NCBI RefSeq assembly: GCF_021130785.1
Contig: NC_060215.1
Location: 65,972,501 to 66,036,500 of the forward strand
Source of the DNA: Homalodisca vitripennis
Lineage: Eukaryota > Arthropoda > Insecta > Hemiptera > Cicadellidae
Direction of reading: 5' to 3'
Length of the DNA stretch: 64,000 nucleotides
Shown here: positions 12,840 to 25,570 of the stretch, piece by piece
Layout: the number at the start of each line of letters is the position of its first letter
How positions within the stretch are numbered: position 1 is the first letter of the stretch
Translations under genes and position numbers: made by a program
Notes under the pieces: generated by a model
The model's database searches: none
Told to the model about the DNA's origin: nothing
Seen by the model: the letters and a program-made list of their open reading frames with translations, nothing else

Positions 12840-13480
12840 TCCGCAGTCAAATCCATTTTCAGTGGCCATTCCCAATAATTACGTCATCGGGACATTCACC
12901 CATTTTCGTATCTACGAATATTTCCAGTGGCCAATCTTAGCTAAGTACTTTGTCAATAACATCATTCGCCATCCCACTGGCAAGTCATAATCAAAAATTA
13001 ATGTAGCAACATACTTTGTCCTAACATCCAGTGACATCTAAGTGTCCCAATTCGCATTTTTCTTAATTAATTGAGGTAAAATGGTATTTTATTTGTATTA
13101 TCTATTATGTGTTTAGACACAGTTTTAATCGGAAAACATATTCACGGTACCGGCTGAATAAGCCTACGAACTTCTGTACTTAAGCCACATATAGGTGTAT
13201 CAGCATCCTTGCCAATGTCAACTTCCAGTGGTGAGTTGTAATAATTGCAGTCAGGATTTTAACATCCTAACCAAATTCATTTCCAATAGCCATTTTTAGT
13301 CACATGTGTATAACATTTCCAGTGACATTTTAGTTGAAGTACAAATATCATTTTCCAGATTTACCTTCAGAAACCAGTAATATGTGTATCAAAATCCTTG
13401 CCCATATCAACCTCTACTGTCTTGTCGTACTCAATTAAGGGTATCGAGATTATAACATTTATTTATAGCTATTTCAGTCA
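12840..13480. repeat. Ancient degenerate tandem repeat, unit roughly 55-80 bp
   Basis: Phrases recur along the region. TTTCCAGTGGCCA or close variants occur near 12858, 12927, 13210, 13278, 13315 and 13354. GTGTATCA(G/A)(C/A)ATCCTTGCC(A/C)AT(G/A)TCAAC occurs near 13194 and 13385. CTAACATCC also recurs. The order of phrases is kept, but spacing is irregular. I read it as a very old minisatellite with many indels. Confidence 0.4.
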
Positions 13481-14204
13481 CACTACTTTCACTTGGTCCT
13501 CAACGTGTAGGTCGGGGGAATCTTAGCTAAACAATAGCCTATTAACACCAACCTGTCGGTGAATCTGGTGTAATTTGCTGAATTCCGTTATAGGCCTAAT
13601 AGTACTGTATGTAGTACTGCCAAACTATCGCAGCAAAAGAGATCTCCCACAGAAGGCAGCAAGCACTGCGGAGAGGCGTGGCTTGTCGAACCATATCCAA
13701 GGTTGTGTTTTATGTGTCGGCTCTGTTAGTCTATAGATGAGAACGGTAGCAATATACTGTCCTTTTAGGAAATACAGTTCACTTTACCGACCCTAAAGTT
13801 CACACTTTACTTAAAGTTATCCTTACGCAATCCTAATCATGTATTCAACGATTTCAGTACTCTTAATAATACCGTTTTCCTATACTTACAGGGGTCTACA
13901 GCACGTTCTAAAATATGGGAGAAAAGATGGGCAACTCAAACCGTCCCCTTTTAAACCTTTGTTTTATACTTAGTGGACTATATTATCCTTGACACTCCGC
14001 ATCCCTGATACTTATGTCCATCTGACACACAGTTATTGTTCTTTATTGACGATACTACCTCTGAAGGAATCAGCAATCCTTATGTCGTTGATACTGCAAT
14101 ATACAGTAGTGTCCCTAAATTCAATTATTATAAACCTTAATTATCTAGATAGCGAAACCTTGATAGCTCTGTTTCAAAGATACTCTTGCACGATTGCTTA
14201 GAGT

Positions 14205-14420
14205 ATGATTGTCTCTGAAAAAGAATCAGAGATTTTTAAAAAGGCCAGTTCACCCATCTATGTCTGTGTGTCTGCCCATCAGTGTGATAACGCTCGGAAG
14301 GCCCTAGAGACTTGAAACTTGGTACATAGCTCCCTCTTGGTCCCTATTTAATCTGGAAATCCCTGTTTATTCTGGCATTTAACATTAAATATAGCAGTTT
14401 TTACTATCGTGAAATGTTTT
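14205..14420 (+). repeat. Dispersed noncoding repeat motif (TCTGTCTG...ACTTGAAACTTGGTAC type)
   Basis: The stretch ATGTCTGTGTGTCTGCC, then GTGATAACGCTC, then CTAGAGACTTGAAACTTGG (about 14260-14340) matches a motif that I recall in many dispersed copies in animal genomes. It typically begins with (TCTG)n, then a GATAAC core, then a GACTTGAAACTTGGTAC tail. A short hairpin (TCTCTG ... CAGAGA, 14211-14234) precedes it. Its parent element is unknown to me, so this is recognition from memory, not a search result. Confidence 0.4.
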
Positions 14421-14424
14421 CTTC

Positions 14425-17400
14425 TTAATAGCAACAAACTATTAAAAAGTGATACCATTGATTATGGGTTGGAATTATTTTATTTTATTTTCAAACAAAA
14501 TTTTGAAATTTTAATAAGACAATTTTTTTTTATTATTTTATGAAGGGTTATACGGATGGAAGTGGACGTAAAATTTAGGGCACCTTATAAACAGGTCAGA
14601 ACACCTATTGAGGAGTTGAAATACAAAGGATATTCTTAAAAAATATTATTTAATTTTTAAAATTCCATTTCACAAAAATGTATTCTTTTACAATCATAAA
14701 TAATTCAAAATACATCACTCCTTCAAGATAGAACTTATGTTCATACTATAAAATTAACATTTTCATCTTTAGACATTTTAATTCGAGCCTGATTACAAAA
14801 TGTCCTACTTTAAATGTGTGTAGTTCCTAGTGGAGTGATAAAAATGGTTTTCTACTTTGTCTGTTTTTCAATAAAGTCATCTTAAAGGTGTATGACTTAA
14901 AATAAAATGGAATCCCAATCAAAAATCTATTACACCATCATAATTACTTCATTACTGTGTGTACAGTTTTGAGTATTTGGAGCAATTATATCCACATGAG
15001 TCTGTGCAGATGTTTAAGGTTTGAAATGTCAGTTTTATTTCGAAAGCTAAAAATGATACTGCACTGTTTAAGATAACGAATGTATAAAGAGTAAATCATT
15101 TGTAAAGTGCAAATCACAGAGGACCCTACTTCATTTAGTGTGCACTACAAAAGTCGACTTAGACGTTAAAAAACCTCTCCTTGTCAGTAAAAACGTTACG
15201 TCGACTAGCACAATCACTCCCTCTGGATAAGCTCTAATGATATCAAGTTTAGAGACATTGTCGTCTCTCAGGCAGTAAGTAGGAGACCGTTTACTAGTAA
15301 CTCAGCTGTGTTGTGGCTAACCGAGTAAAACGACTTTAATTTGTTCGTCTCGTCGCCGTCGTAGCAGCGCGTCACTCTTCTAATGGGAACGTGACCGGTG
15401 AATACAACGCCCATATGGCACGGACGTGCCTAAAACCTCGCGTAGCCACGGCGGTTACAATAAATCACGTCCTACACACTTCGCAGTTCATCTTGTTTTG
15501 CTTGTTTGCCATTAGTGGCCCTTTTATTATAGCAGAACTCGTTATTGTAATTTCAGCGACAGGTCCGCCCTGGCCCCCCCATTTCTTCGGTGACACATTT
15601 AAAATTTCTAATTATGCCGGAGTGTTTCTGAAATTACAATAAAACATTTCTGAAGTGGATTATTTGTTATTTTTTACGTATTACGTTTTGTTTTATGCAT
15701 GTAAGTGTACCGAATGGACGAAACACACGGGGTTGGAGATCTCTGAGGACGTAGTAATGAACACTCGATATTGTAAAGTTTACTTATAATTTTAACTATG
15801 GCTAATAAAACTTACAAGTACCTTTTTGAAGTTAAAATAAAATTATGTCTTGCACGTTGCTACCAAAATAGAGCAATAATTAACTACAATTATATTTTGG
15901 GGAGTAGGCATGGCGGTTCCAATGTTCTTTGGAATTTTTCCTACGAATTAAATCACTAAATAAAACTTTAAAATGACTTTTTTCGCGTCGATGTCGACTT
16001 ACATACGCGGTGACAACATCTTTGCTCGACATTGCAGCTGTAGTCAAGAAAAGGAAGATTGAATCAAAGTAGTTCTCAAAGAAGAATCATTCTAGGACTC
16101 TAGAACTTGAAGATTAACTCAAAACTGGACTCAAAGATGAACTCACAGTTTGACTCAAACTCGCCTAAAACGGAATCGCGACGGGAGTTTGCCATTTATC
16201 AAGACAACTTATAATCACAACAACGTGGTCTCGTCAGAAGGACATTAACACAACTATATATGTATTGATTTGACAAATAAAACTTCATAGGTAAGTTACT
16301 ATAGTATTTAAAAACTTACTTTACATTATATTCAAAATAGATGTCTGGCTAATTTATAATACGAAAATGTAAATTTTACTTACGGGCAAAGCGAGCGAGA
16401 TGGTACCCGCTGAGTTGTCGAACGGTTACTAAGTTAAAGAGAGAAAAATGACTACGTGTGCCAATTAGGATATTATTCACCAAAAATTTAGTTCCAATAA
16501 TATCGGGAAATGCTAACCAGCAATGAGTAACAAGTTTGCGAATAATATATAATTATATGAATAACATATAATGAAATTAAATAATGGTACATTAGTATAC
16601 GTGAGTTTAATTTCATTTAAATTGTTCAAATGTTTGATAAAACAGGGATCGCGCATAGCCGTGCCAAACTGGTCAGTGAAAAAGTGGAAACATTTCTGAA
16701 ACGCGCCTTATAACCTTTGTACAACTTTATAAGCACAAACACTCCGAAGCATGGCCCAGGCTGGCTTATAGACAGCCGGTGTGGTAGTAGGGCGCGACCA
16801 CCCACAGTCAAACATGCTGATTTATTGTCACACACTACAAGTAAATAGTTTCATTTACATAAGATTATAATTTAAAATTACATCAATTTTTATAACCTTT
16901 ATTTAAACAAGCTTGTTTCCTTCATTTCTGTTAAACGTGTGTATTATAACACTCTATGTGAGAGTGTGGAGAAAGGAGAGCAAATTATAGTATGAGTGGT
17001 AATTAGAAAACTAGTTTTTTTTTTTTTTTAAATACAAGTCTTTTGTTAAATTAACTGACATTATAATCTGGCGTAACCCTATGTTTTATATATGTATGTA
17101 CGCATAGAATTTTCTAAATATCCGAACAATTTCGCCATTATAGAAAAATTCAGCAAGTTTATAAAAAACCTGGTACGTTCAGGTACAGTGCTTAATACGA
17201 TATTTTACCTTACATAGTAGACTATTATAAATCGTGAAAAGTTTTATTTTAAACCATCGCTATCTATAAAAACCCAATAGGCCTTATTGAATTTTTCTTG
17301 GTTTTATTAAGGTTAAATAATTATTTAAACGACTTTGAAATAGTACATCAATGTTAAAAGAAACGTGAGCTATGCGTGCAGGATTAATCGGTTCAACAAA

Positions 17401-17480
17401 AGAGAGTTCCACAAAAGAGCGAGTTATGTGGTTTGAGGCTAGACATTATGTTACTGGAAAAGGCATATTCATTTGTTAAT
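14425..17480. other. Noncoding stretch with two moderately GC-rich patches
   Basis: Patches at about 15330-15600 and 16640-16820 are less AT-rich and stop-poor on one strand (83 and 69 codons), but have no splice context or recognisable product. They could be conserved noncoding elements; comparison would be needed to tell. Confidence 0.4.
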
Positions 17481-17699
17481 GTTGAGTTTAGCTTCAGTTC
17501 ACGTTCTCTTAGTGCACCGTTTGGAATCTGACGCTGTCGCAGACTTGACTCCTGGAATCTGGAGTCATGTTCGTCTGAAGAGATCCAAATAGTGACGAAT
17601 AAGCTCTATATGGACTCTTTGCATCGTTTCCACATCAGAGACAATAGACTACAAAAATGTAATCTAGATGAAGAGGTGTTCTCATTGTCTCATAAGGTA
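17481..17699 (+). repeat. Interspersed repeat family X, copy 1
   Basis: This copy shares an ordered series of blocks with copies at 25325 and 62836. It starts GTTGAGTTTAGCT, passes CTTAGTGCA, GACTTGACTCCTGGAATCTG, GTCTGAAGAGATCCAAA, CATCGTTTC and GAGACA, and ends CTAGATGAAGAGGTGTTCTC then GTCTCATAAGGT. Divergence is moderate with small indels. No frame is conserved among copies, and there is no recognisable tRNA A/B box or terminal inverted repeat. It may be a SINE or a fragment of a larger transposon. Confidence 0.75.
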
Positions 17700-18000
17700 C
17701 ACAGATCGGAAATAGCGTTTCACAGTGCCGTAATTGTTGGTCGTTAGGATCTGTCATTTAAAGCAATATACCCATTATAATAAATTATATATAGATGGTA
17801 CGATAAAACAATCATAACTGAACACCTCCTGAGTTTTACAGGTGGCTGAGCTAAACGCCCACTTCCGGCATAAGTGTGGTGGTATCCGTAAACAAATTGG
17901 CTTGCCTCAGTTATGAAGATAAATTAGAGAGCTCAGTCCGCAAGTATTAATTTTGCATAAGAAGCCGTTATAATAAAGTTATTAAGCTGAGAATTTTATA

Positions 18001-18063
18001 AATATACATATATATATATATATATATAAAAATATATATATATATATATATAATATATATATA
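18001..18063. repeat. (AT)n microsatellite
   Basis: An interrupted run of about 60 bases of alternating A and T. Confidence 0.95.
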
Positions 18064-19839
18064 GTACAGTTAATAACAAAGTTATTACGTTCATACGTTT
18101 TATTTTTGATAATTCAAGCCAGTAGTTAAGTTGTAAGTCCTTAACCCTTCTGGTGAAACAGTTTTTTATACCAACAATTATTTTCTCGGCTATACACCTA
18201 ATTAGTATATGTTTATTTTAGGTTCGTGTTTACTATTGCGTGGCCGTCAAGTTTCGTAAACAAGATCATTTCGTCGTTATCAGCTTTCATGGTCCTCCGT
18301 GGAGCCAGGATTCATCGTCCATTTAAAGTGAAGTATTTTTTTAGGAAAGTTATTTTCGGTACTTTGTAACACCAAGAATGAAGTGTTCAGGATGAAGGCT
18401 ACTAAGACTATATTTTCTAAACAGTGCCTGTTAAAAAGGACCCTAAGCGATATTCGGCACAGGTAAAGTGTTAGTACATAACATGACAGTGTTATCATGA
18501 ATGCTTATTATAATGATTATTATCAGCACTGAAGGCTGAGATTAATTTATTAGTGTACACCCTTTTGTATTTCGGTTTAACATCTTAGCTTGATAGCATT
18601 TTTGATAGCTGTTCCTGATCTGTGATATTAAAGGAGTCAATTCTAAATTATATACATACGTCTAGGATGATGTTACTATCGATGCATAAAGGAAATCTGT
18701 GCACATTTATTTCATTTACTAAGCAGAAAAAATATTGCTAAACAGTATTGCTAAAAATAAAAGACGAATGGCCTCCTGGAATCATTACTGAGTCATAAAT
18801 ATTGAAGAGTCAAATCGTGTTGTACCCTGTGCTCAAATGAGGAAAACCTGCTAGCGAGCTTGTGTGTGTCTGTCCATTCCAAAGGTGACAGTAAATCATG
18901 CAGTCATTACAGAGCCATAAAATCACCGGTTTGCAAGGAATGTTGATGAGCGTAAAAGTTTCTTCAAGAACACAAAAACAAGTAATACAAAGCTATGCCA
19001 CTCTGTGTTATGTCCAAGGTAAAGATTAAAGTTAGTCAGAATAACTCAGTCATGAGGCTGTATGACTCACGAGATGACGAAAGTTACAGTCATCATCACT
19101 GATTCAGCATTCCAAAAATCCCCACAATGATTGGGTCTCCACAAGTTCTATGACTTGGAATGGAATGTAAGTTTTATGATTAAACATAATATGATATTTA
19201 TTTCTCTTTTAGTACAGGAGGAATTTATCAACTAATTTTCAAGTAATTGAAGATTTGAAAATGACCCGTACAATACTTCTTTGGTAGTAAACAATTCAAG
19301 ATATTAGTTAGTTTAATAAATTATTTGCATCAATCAGAATATTAGGTTCTCATTTATATAGGAAATTCAACGTTAGTTACCACCAATACAACATGAAGCA
19401 GACTATATTTAGAGGAAACGGTAATATACATCTGAAGGAACCCCTAACGTACACATCTGTCCCATTTGTGGTTTTCCGACAATGTCAAGTACCACAGCTA
19501 GAACTAATGTCTTGAACGGCGGACAACCACACATGTGTACCAGTAATCTACTTACTACACAGCCTATTGTACGAGGGTCCATTACAAAAGGGTGAGTTCT
19601 AACCACTGAACATTTAAATTCTTGTTGCAAAAATCTCTTTCCTATATCCCATTTGGTACAAAACCCTCATATTATATTAACGTTATTCTTTAACAAGATA
19701 TTATAAAAGAGCATCTGTAAAATCTTGACTTTCCAATCCAATTAAATTATGATTTTATCCGTTAAAACGAAAGAAAAGTATTGCTCCTCAAGTTTTTCCA
19801 ACAAACCCCACCCCAATTTTGTACCTACATTCAACTTAT

Positions 19840-20310
19840 TAAAACTTCAAAGTCTACATTCTCTTTGAACAAACTATGATTATCGATATTATATTATACC
19901 GAGAAATTTACACACCTTTTAGAGGCCTACCAACTAGGTTTACCGGTATTTCCCTTATTGTACTGCGAAATCTACATGCTCTTCCGAGGTCTAGAAATTA
20001 TTCCATTCCGTGTAGACTTCGGATTAAACAGTGCAGTCTACATAGAGGCCTACAAATTAGGTTAATCGCTATTTCACCTATTGTACAGGAAATTATATGT
20101 ACTGTACGTAGGCGCTTAGGCGCTCGCCACTTGAGTTTTCCAGGATTCCATTTAAGACACTGCGAAGTCTACATGCTCTTCAGAGCCAAAAATTTAAGTT
20201 TTTCAGTATTCTATTTATTACTTAACGAGGTCTACCTTTTATGAAAACCCACCACTCCCATTTATCAGCATTCCACTTATTATACTTCTGAGAATATCTA
20301 CTTTACGAAC
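19840..20310. repeat. Degenerate tandem repeat, unit about 65 bp
   Basis: The phrase (ACTGCGAA)(G/A)TCTACATGCTCTT followed by AGAGGCCTACAAATTAGG and a T-rich ...ATTCCATTTATT... stretch recurs about seven times. The TCTAC core falls near 19853, 19905, 19971, 20036, 20094, 20168, 20230 and 20296, so the interval is usually 58-74 bases. The 122-codon frame across it (19876-20244) results from the repeat and has no ATG-initiated known product. Confidence 0.65.
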
Positions 20311-23300
20311 TTCCACTACAGAACTTTACCAGAACAGCAATACTTAAATAGTGGACAAAACAATACTGAGCGGCAACCAGCCCAGAGGTGTATTAAATAT
20401 CCATTGATTATACAACGGAGATATACGCACTCTAAGGTGTGAATAAAATGAGTTCCTTATATGAGAGAGTCAAGGATCTCAGAGTACATTCTCTCAATAA
20501 TCCTACTAGTGAGGATAAAGGTGGACTGCTAAGTCTCTACTAGATAATAAATGAGCAAGGAAACTGTACAGCTCAACGGACTCAGGGAAATTCATAATGT
20601 CACTTTCTCGATAGCATAAAGAATTCATCTCCACTTGGAATCAATCCCCTTGAAATCGTGGATAGACAAGGATCTGAAGGTGGTGGTTTGCTGGATGGGG
20701 TTGATCCTTATGAGAAAAATTGGTTGTTAAGAATATGAATGACTAGTAACTGAGTGAAAATATACTTCAAATGTACAATATTTAGGTGAAAAACATCATT
20801 TCCTCGTCGTGATCGATTATGGTTGAAGGAAAGTATGGCGTATCATGACCGTGTATTGTAGTAGGGTATGTATGCTTAACGTCTATATCGATTGAGGAAA
20901 TCACAAGGACACTCCGTTAAACTATGAAATTATATGAAATAAAATACACGGTACCTCACGAGCTACGTGGAAGCCGAGGAAATAAAATAGAGAAAAGGAA
21001 GATAACAACAACTTTCGTATACATATTTTCTCAACATCTTCTATTAGTCACTCTTTCATTTCTTTAAATATATTATGGTGATATAACAGAATTTACATTA
21101 GTGGGACTACCATTAAAGTAACTAACTACACGAGAAGTTTTTCCAATTAAACTGCATTGTTTTGGTGTGAATATAAATAGATCCATACAGCATTCAAATA
21201 TATTAATTTTTATTTACCTTAAAGAACTGTTCTTTCTTATCTACGTCATAATAATCCAGAACCTATAATTGATGCTAGAATCTACAGAATTCAATATATT
21301 ATTGTGAATGTAACATTTATTGTCATTTTACAGTTTTTTTAATCTTAATTGACTATCAAAGTTATTGTTGAATTGATACAAAACATGTTATTACTAAAAG
21401 ATAAAAACTGATAAAAGTCACAAATACTTCATGCGAACAAGTCCTAACTCCATAAGAAATTTGCCATCTGGGCCCTGAAATGACAAGATACTAACACTGC
21501 ATCAAAGTATGGGAGGGGGTAAAGAAAAGCGGGTGGATTGATAACAAGGCCAGCTCGCGTGGGCTATAGTAGTGGGCTGGTGGGTGGGGAGAAGGGGTCA
21601 AATCAATACGGTGTCTTACCGTTGTTTATAATACAAGATAACACAGTTCGCCTCCACCGGACTCGCATATGCTTTTCAGCTATCTACGCCATCATTTAAA
21701 ATTGGTTGGCTTTAAATAGTATCTGAGTTATCTGAAAATCAAAACCGTACATCCTGCAAACTGAGGTCATTGCGATTTCAATAACAACTGTCTGTATTTC
21801 TACTAAACTGTATTTCATCAATACAGGTGATAAACAACAATAGTTTTGCAAGAATTTGACGGGTATTTGTTCATACTGAGAATAATTTTGAGGACAAACA
21901 AAGTATAGTGTTGTATACCCATACAGAGAAAACGTAGGGCTTTGATGAGGATTTAGTTCCTTACCCTTTTATCAAATGACTATGTTTCACATTTTCAGGA
22001 CTTCAATCCTTTACCGTACAGCCAATTATTGGTAGGGAAGGTAGTAAACAATAACATTTGACGTGATGAAATATATCAACATCTATCTCGGATCACACAT
22101 TAAAAATAAACTTTTAATACCAATGCTTGCTTTCTTTTCTCAACAGGTTTTGATGGTTTCACAAAAAAAGGATATAAAAGCATCTGTATATTTTCAAGTA
22201 CCGGAGCATATTGTTCTTTTATTGGTAGTTCAGATTTATTCGAACACAAATAATCTACAATAATATTTATTTTAATAAGATTTCCAATAATTTGGGTTCT
22301 GAACTAAATAGAAATATGAATATTCAAATTCTAACCTCTTAAAATTGTAGTATAATAATCACCTATTTAACTATAACTACTTTTAAATTCTATACATCTT
22401 TGTGGCTCCAGAATCCATATTTCTAGATATTGGTCTCTTTACATTTAGGTTGTTATTTACTCATCTAGAACTCCATTTTCTATCGAACCCCAGTTCCATT
22501 TTTACGTTTCTTCTCGTATCAAATTAAGTTTTTAATCAACCGCAACTTCAGACAACTTAAATTTCCTACGAGCAGAACATCTAAAATAAAGTGATTAAAT
22601 TAATCGAAACCTATTAAATGTACCTGAACATTTTCCTCTTTTCACAGGCAAAATATTCCTGATAGACGCAACAATTACTGGGTTAAAAGCTCCAGCAGCA
22701 ACAGTATTGATATAAAGGCCTGACCCAATTAATTATAATACGAAAGATGAGTGGTATGGATTCAACACCCCCTGGGTGAATTAGAGGGATTCGAAGCAAG
22801 GAGAACTCTTCAGCCAATCTAAACTATACATCCAGATTTCAGGAGGAGGACGAAACGCATCTTCCCTCACCAGTACTACTACTTCTAGAAGCAAGAGCCG
22901 ATTTTTAATAAACTGGAGATATAGAACATTTTGACCTCGATGGAGTCATAACAGACTTAATTAAGCCACACATCTTAAAATGAAACTAATTCTATCCCTA
23001 GGTTAAAAATAAGACTCAGGAAAAAGGAATGATCATCCCAATCATAGCCCGTATCATTAAAATCGCTTATCATCATGGTGATTCATATTTCATGAAGTCA
23101 TGTTTCTTCAACAGCACTACAACAAAGGGTTTAAGAAAATTATAGGAGGATGACCTGGAAGTAATTTCAAGAAAAAAGAAAGTTTTGCTTCATGTACGTG
23201 GACCTTGACCCATATATTTTTGGGAAAAACTTTAATTACCTGAAATAAAATATGTCTTTTTGACAACAAGCAAGACAGCACTATATTTATGTATTATAGT

Positions 23301-23635
23301 TCATGTATTTTACAGAAATATAAACAATTAAATTACGCAGAATAAAAAAGACGAATACCTGGTCAGACGATTCTTAAAGAGCAAAAACGCTGGAGCCAGT
23401 AGTCAAAAAGTAGCCTCCTCCAATATTAATGGTATATATTTGTGGATATCATGACTTGTTTTTTCAACAAAAGCGTAAAAACCCACTGGGCTAAACCTCT
23501 GGATCATTAACCTTTTAAAAGTAACTTTCAGCCACAGAAATGTGAAAACAATAGTAGTTGATGGTTTGGGTAATCCCTACTTTGTGACACACAGAATCCT
23601 TTGACCATTCCTCTAAAAATCTCTTAAACTTTCTT

Positions 23636-23673
<38 letters not shown>

Positions 23674-23704
23674 TTATTTATTTTATATATACATATATGT
23701 ATAT
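23636..23704. repeat. (AT)n / (TTTA)n microsatellite
   Basis: Alternating TA for about 30 bases is followed by TTTA repeats and more TA-rich sequence. Confidence 0.9.
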
Positions 23705-23856
23705 AATTTATTCACTGTTTACTTACTTTTGTTTGTATTGTGTTCATTTATATCTTTTACAATTTATGCACCTGAAGACAGTTTTTACCAAAATGTAGTG
23801 CCAAATTAAAAAAAATTATTTTATTTGTACAGTATTTAAAAAAATTTTATAATTAT

Positions 23857-23858
23857 AA

Positions 23859-23909
<51 letters not shown>
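23857..23909. repeat. (AT)n microsatellite
   Basis: A near-uninterrupted alternating AT tract. With the tract near 23640 it brackets a 150-bp AT-rich interval. Confidence 0.95.
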
Positions 23910-23913
<4 letters not shown>

Positions 23914-25324
23914 GAGATCCATACCTCAAACCATTACTATTCTCTCTTTATACGTTGGTCAAAAAAAATAATTTAAAAAATATCAAACACTAAGGATGAT
24001 TAAAAAAATAGTTCTTCAGTCTTTACACGATCATGGTAAAATAAACCAATACACTCTATAAGGAACAATGTGGCACTGGCAGCTACACTATTTGAACAGC
24101 TTCTTTATATACAAATTTGTTACAAAATAAATATTTATGACTCAACTGCTTAAATCCATAAATTACAAAATAATACCGTTAACTATCAAACAATTGTTGC
24201 CTGTAGTAAGGAATAGAACTGTTTCAAAATTTTGAAAAACATACTTATACATACATGGTTTTTCATATATCTATTGTTCATTAATTTAGAAAACTATTCA
24301 TCCTACGTACGTAGTAATGGTATAGAGTATAGAATTCGTGACCTATCTCGCTTTATTTGGAATACTGTAGTGTTTCTCTATAGTGTACTTAACTCAAATA
24401 TTCACAACTTTAATGATAGAATTGCAATTAAACGTCAGTTTTCTTACTCGTCATTGTAATAAGAAACTTAGAAAAATTTATTTATTCGGTTTTGAATTTA
24501 CAGCCATTTAACAGTCTCTTTACCAGTTTTTATCACATATAACTGGCATAAATTGTCTTCTGTTTCTATACACTTGTTGTTATGAGACAAAACATTATTA
24601 CATTTTTTTTATTCTTTAAAAAATTAATTATTTACACAGAACTACACGGCAATTAGCCAATATTTTTCGCTGTAATGATTAAAACTGTACTTTTACCAAC
24701 GTTATATCCCAATCATATTTGTCAGTTTACCGATAATACTATTTATAAAAAGTATTCCATACTTTGGTAGAACTCCATAAAACAAAATGTTTTATTCGTG
24801 AAGATAGAACCTACAAAACTCGCTTACTTTTGGTTGACAACAATGCATATTTAGCTGTTTGCATTCCAGAAGAAGTATTAAACGTTGTGTTTATTTGTAA
24901 TGAATTTTTCCACAATAAACCTATTACCTATCGTACCGGTTTGGTTAAATTTTTATATCGACATTTTTAAAGGCTCTCTATTTTTAAACAGAGTATTTTT
25001 AAACAACGCCTATTTTTTCGTTAAATTAGGCGCAATTAGGCAATCATACATGCGAAATGACACTGCAGATTAAACGTAAATTAATAACTATTTTATGAGT
25101 GTGAATTGTTAAACACAGGTAGCCATAATACAAAATAGAGCCTATGCCCACGGAAACATTGTCTTTCATTTGAAAGGTGTGAGGAATTATCCTCTGGAAT
25201 TTTGAACACCTTTTAAAGGATAATCTATCAATGTACAGAATCATTACGTAACCACTGACTATTAAGCGACTGAAAATATATTGTCATGTTTAAGATCTGC
25301 ACATAACGTAGCTGTGGTGAGAAG

Positions 25325-25570
25325 GTTGAGTTTAGCTCCATTTCACTTTCCGCTTAGTGCAGCGTCTGAAATCCGACACTGTCACAGACTCGACTCCCGG
25401 AATCTGTGGTCCACGTCTGAAGAGATACAAAAAAGTCTGCGATGAAAAAGTTTCAAACACTTTGTATCGTTTCGACACCAGAGACACCTATACTACATAA
25501 GAGGTATGTCTGATTTCCCAGCGACCACCGAATGCTATCCAGATGAAGAGTTCTCACTGTCTCATCAGGT
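25325..25570 (+). repeat. Interspersed repeat family X, copy 2
   Basis: This is the same ordered blocks as the copies at 17481 and 62836: GTTGAGTTTAGCTCCATTTC, CGCTTAGTGCAGCGTCTGAA, GACTCGACTCCCGGAATCTG, CGTCTGAAGAGAT, TTTGTATCGTTTCGACACCA, GAGACACC, and a terminal CCAGATGAAGAG then CTGTCTCATCAGGT. It has an insertion of roughly 20 bases relative to copy 1 in the last third. Confidence 0.75.

Larger units (their letters stand above)
20311..25320. other. AT-rich DNA, microsatellites only
   Basis: Apart from the two (AT)n tracts, nothing is recognised. A GC-richer patch at 21500-21690 is G-rich on the plus strand without an open frame. Confidence 0.5.

Noticed and set aside
17481..17699. Repeat family X considered as protein exons because copies end CAGGT-like (donor-like)
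   Set aside because: The copies have different indels that break any common frame, so coding conservation is not supported.
19876..20244. 122-codon plus-strand frame
   Set aside because: Explained by the 65-bp tandem repeat; no domain.
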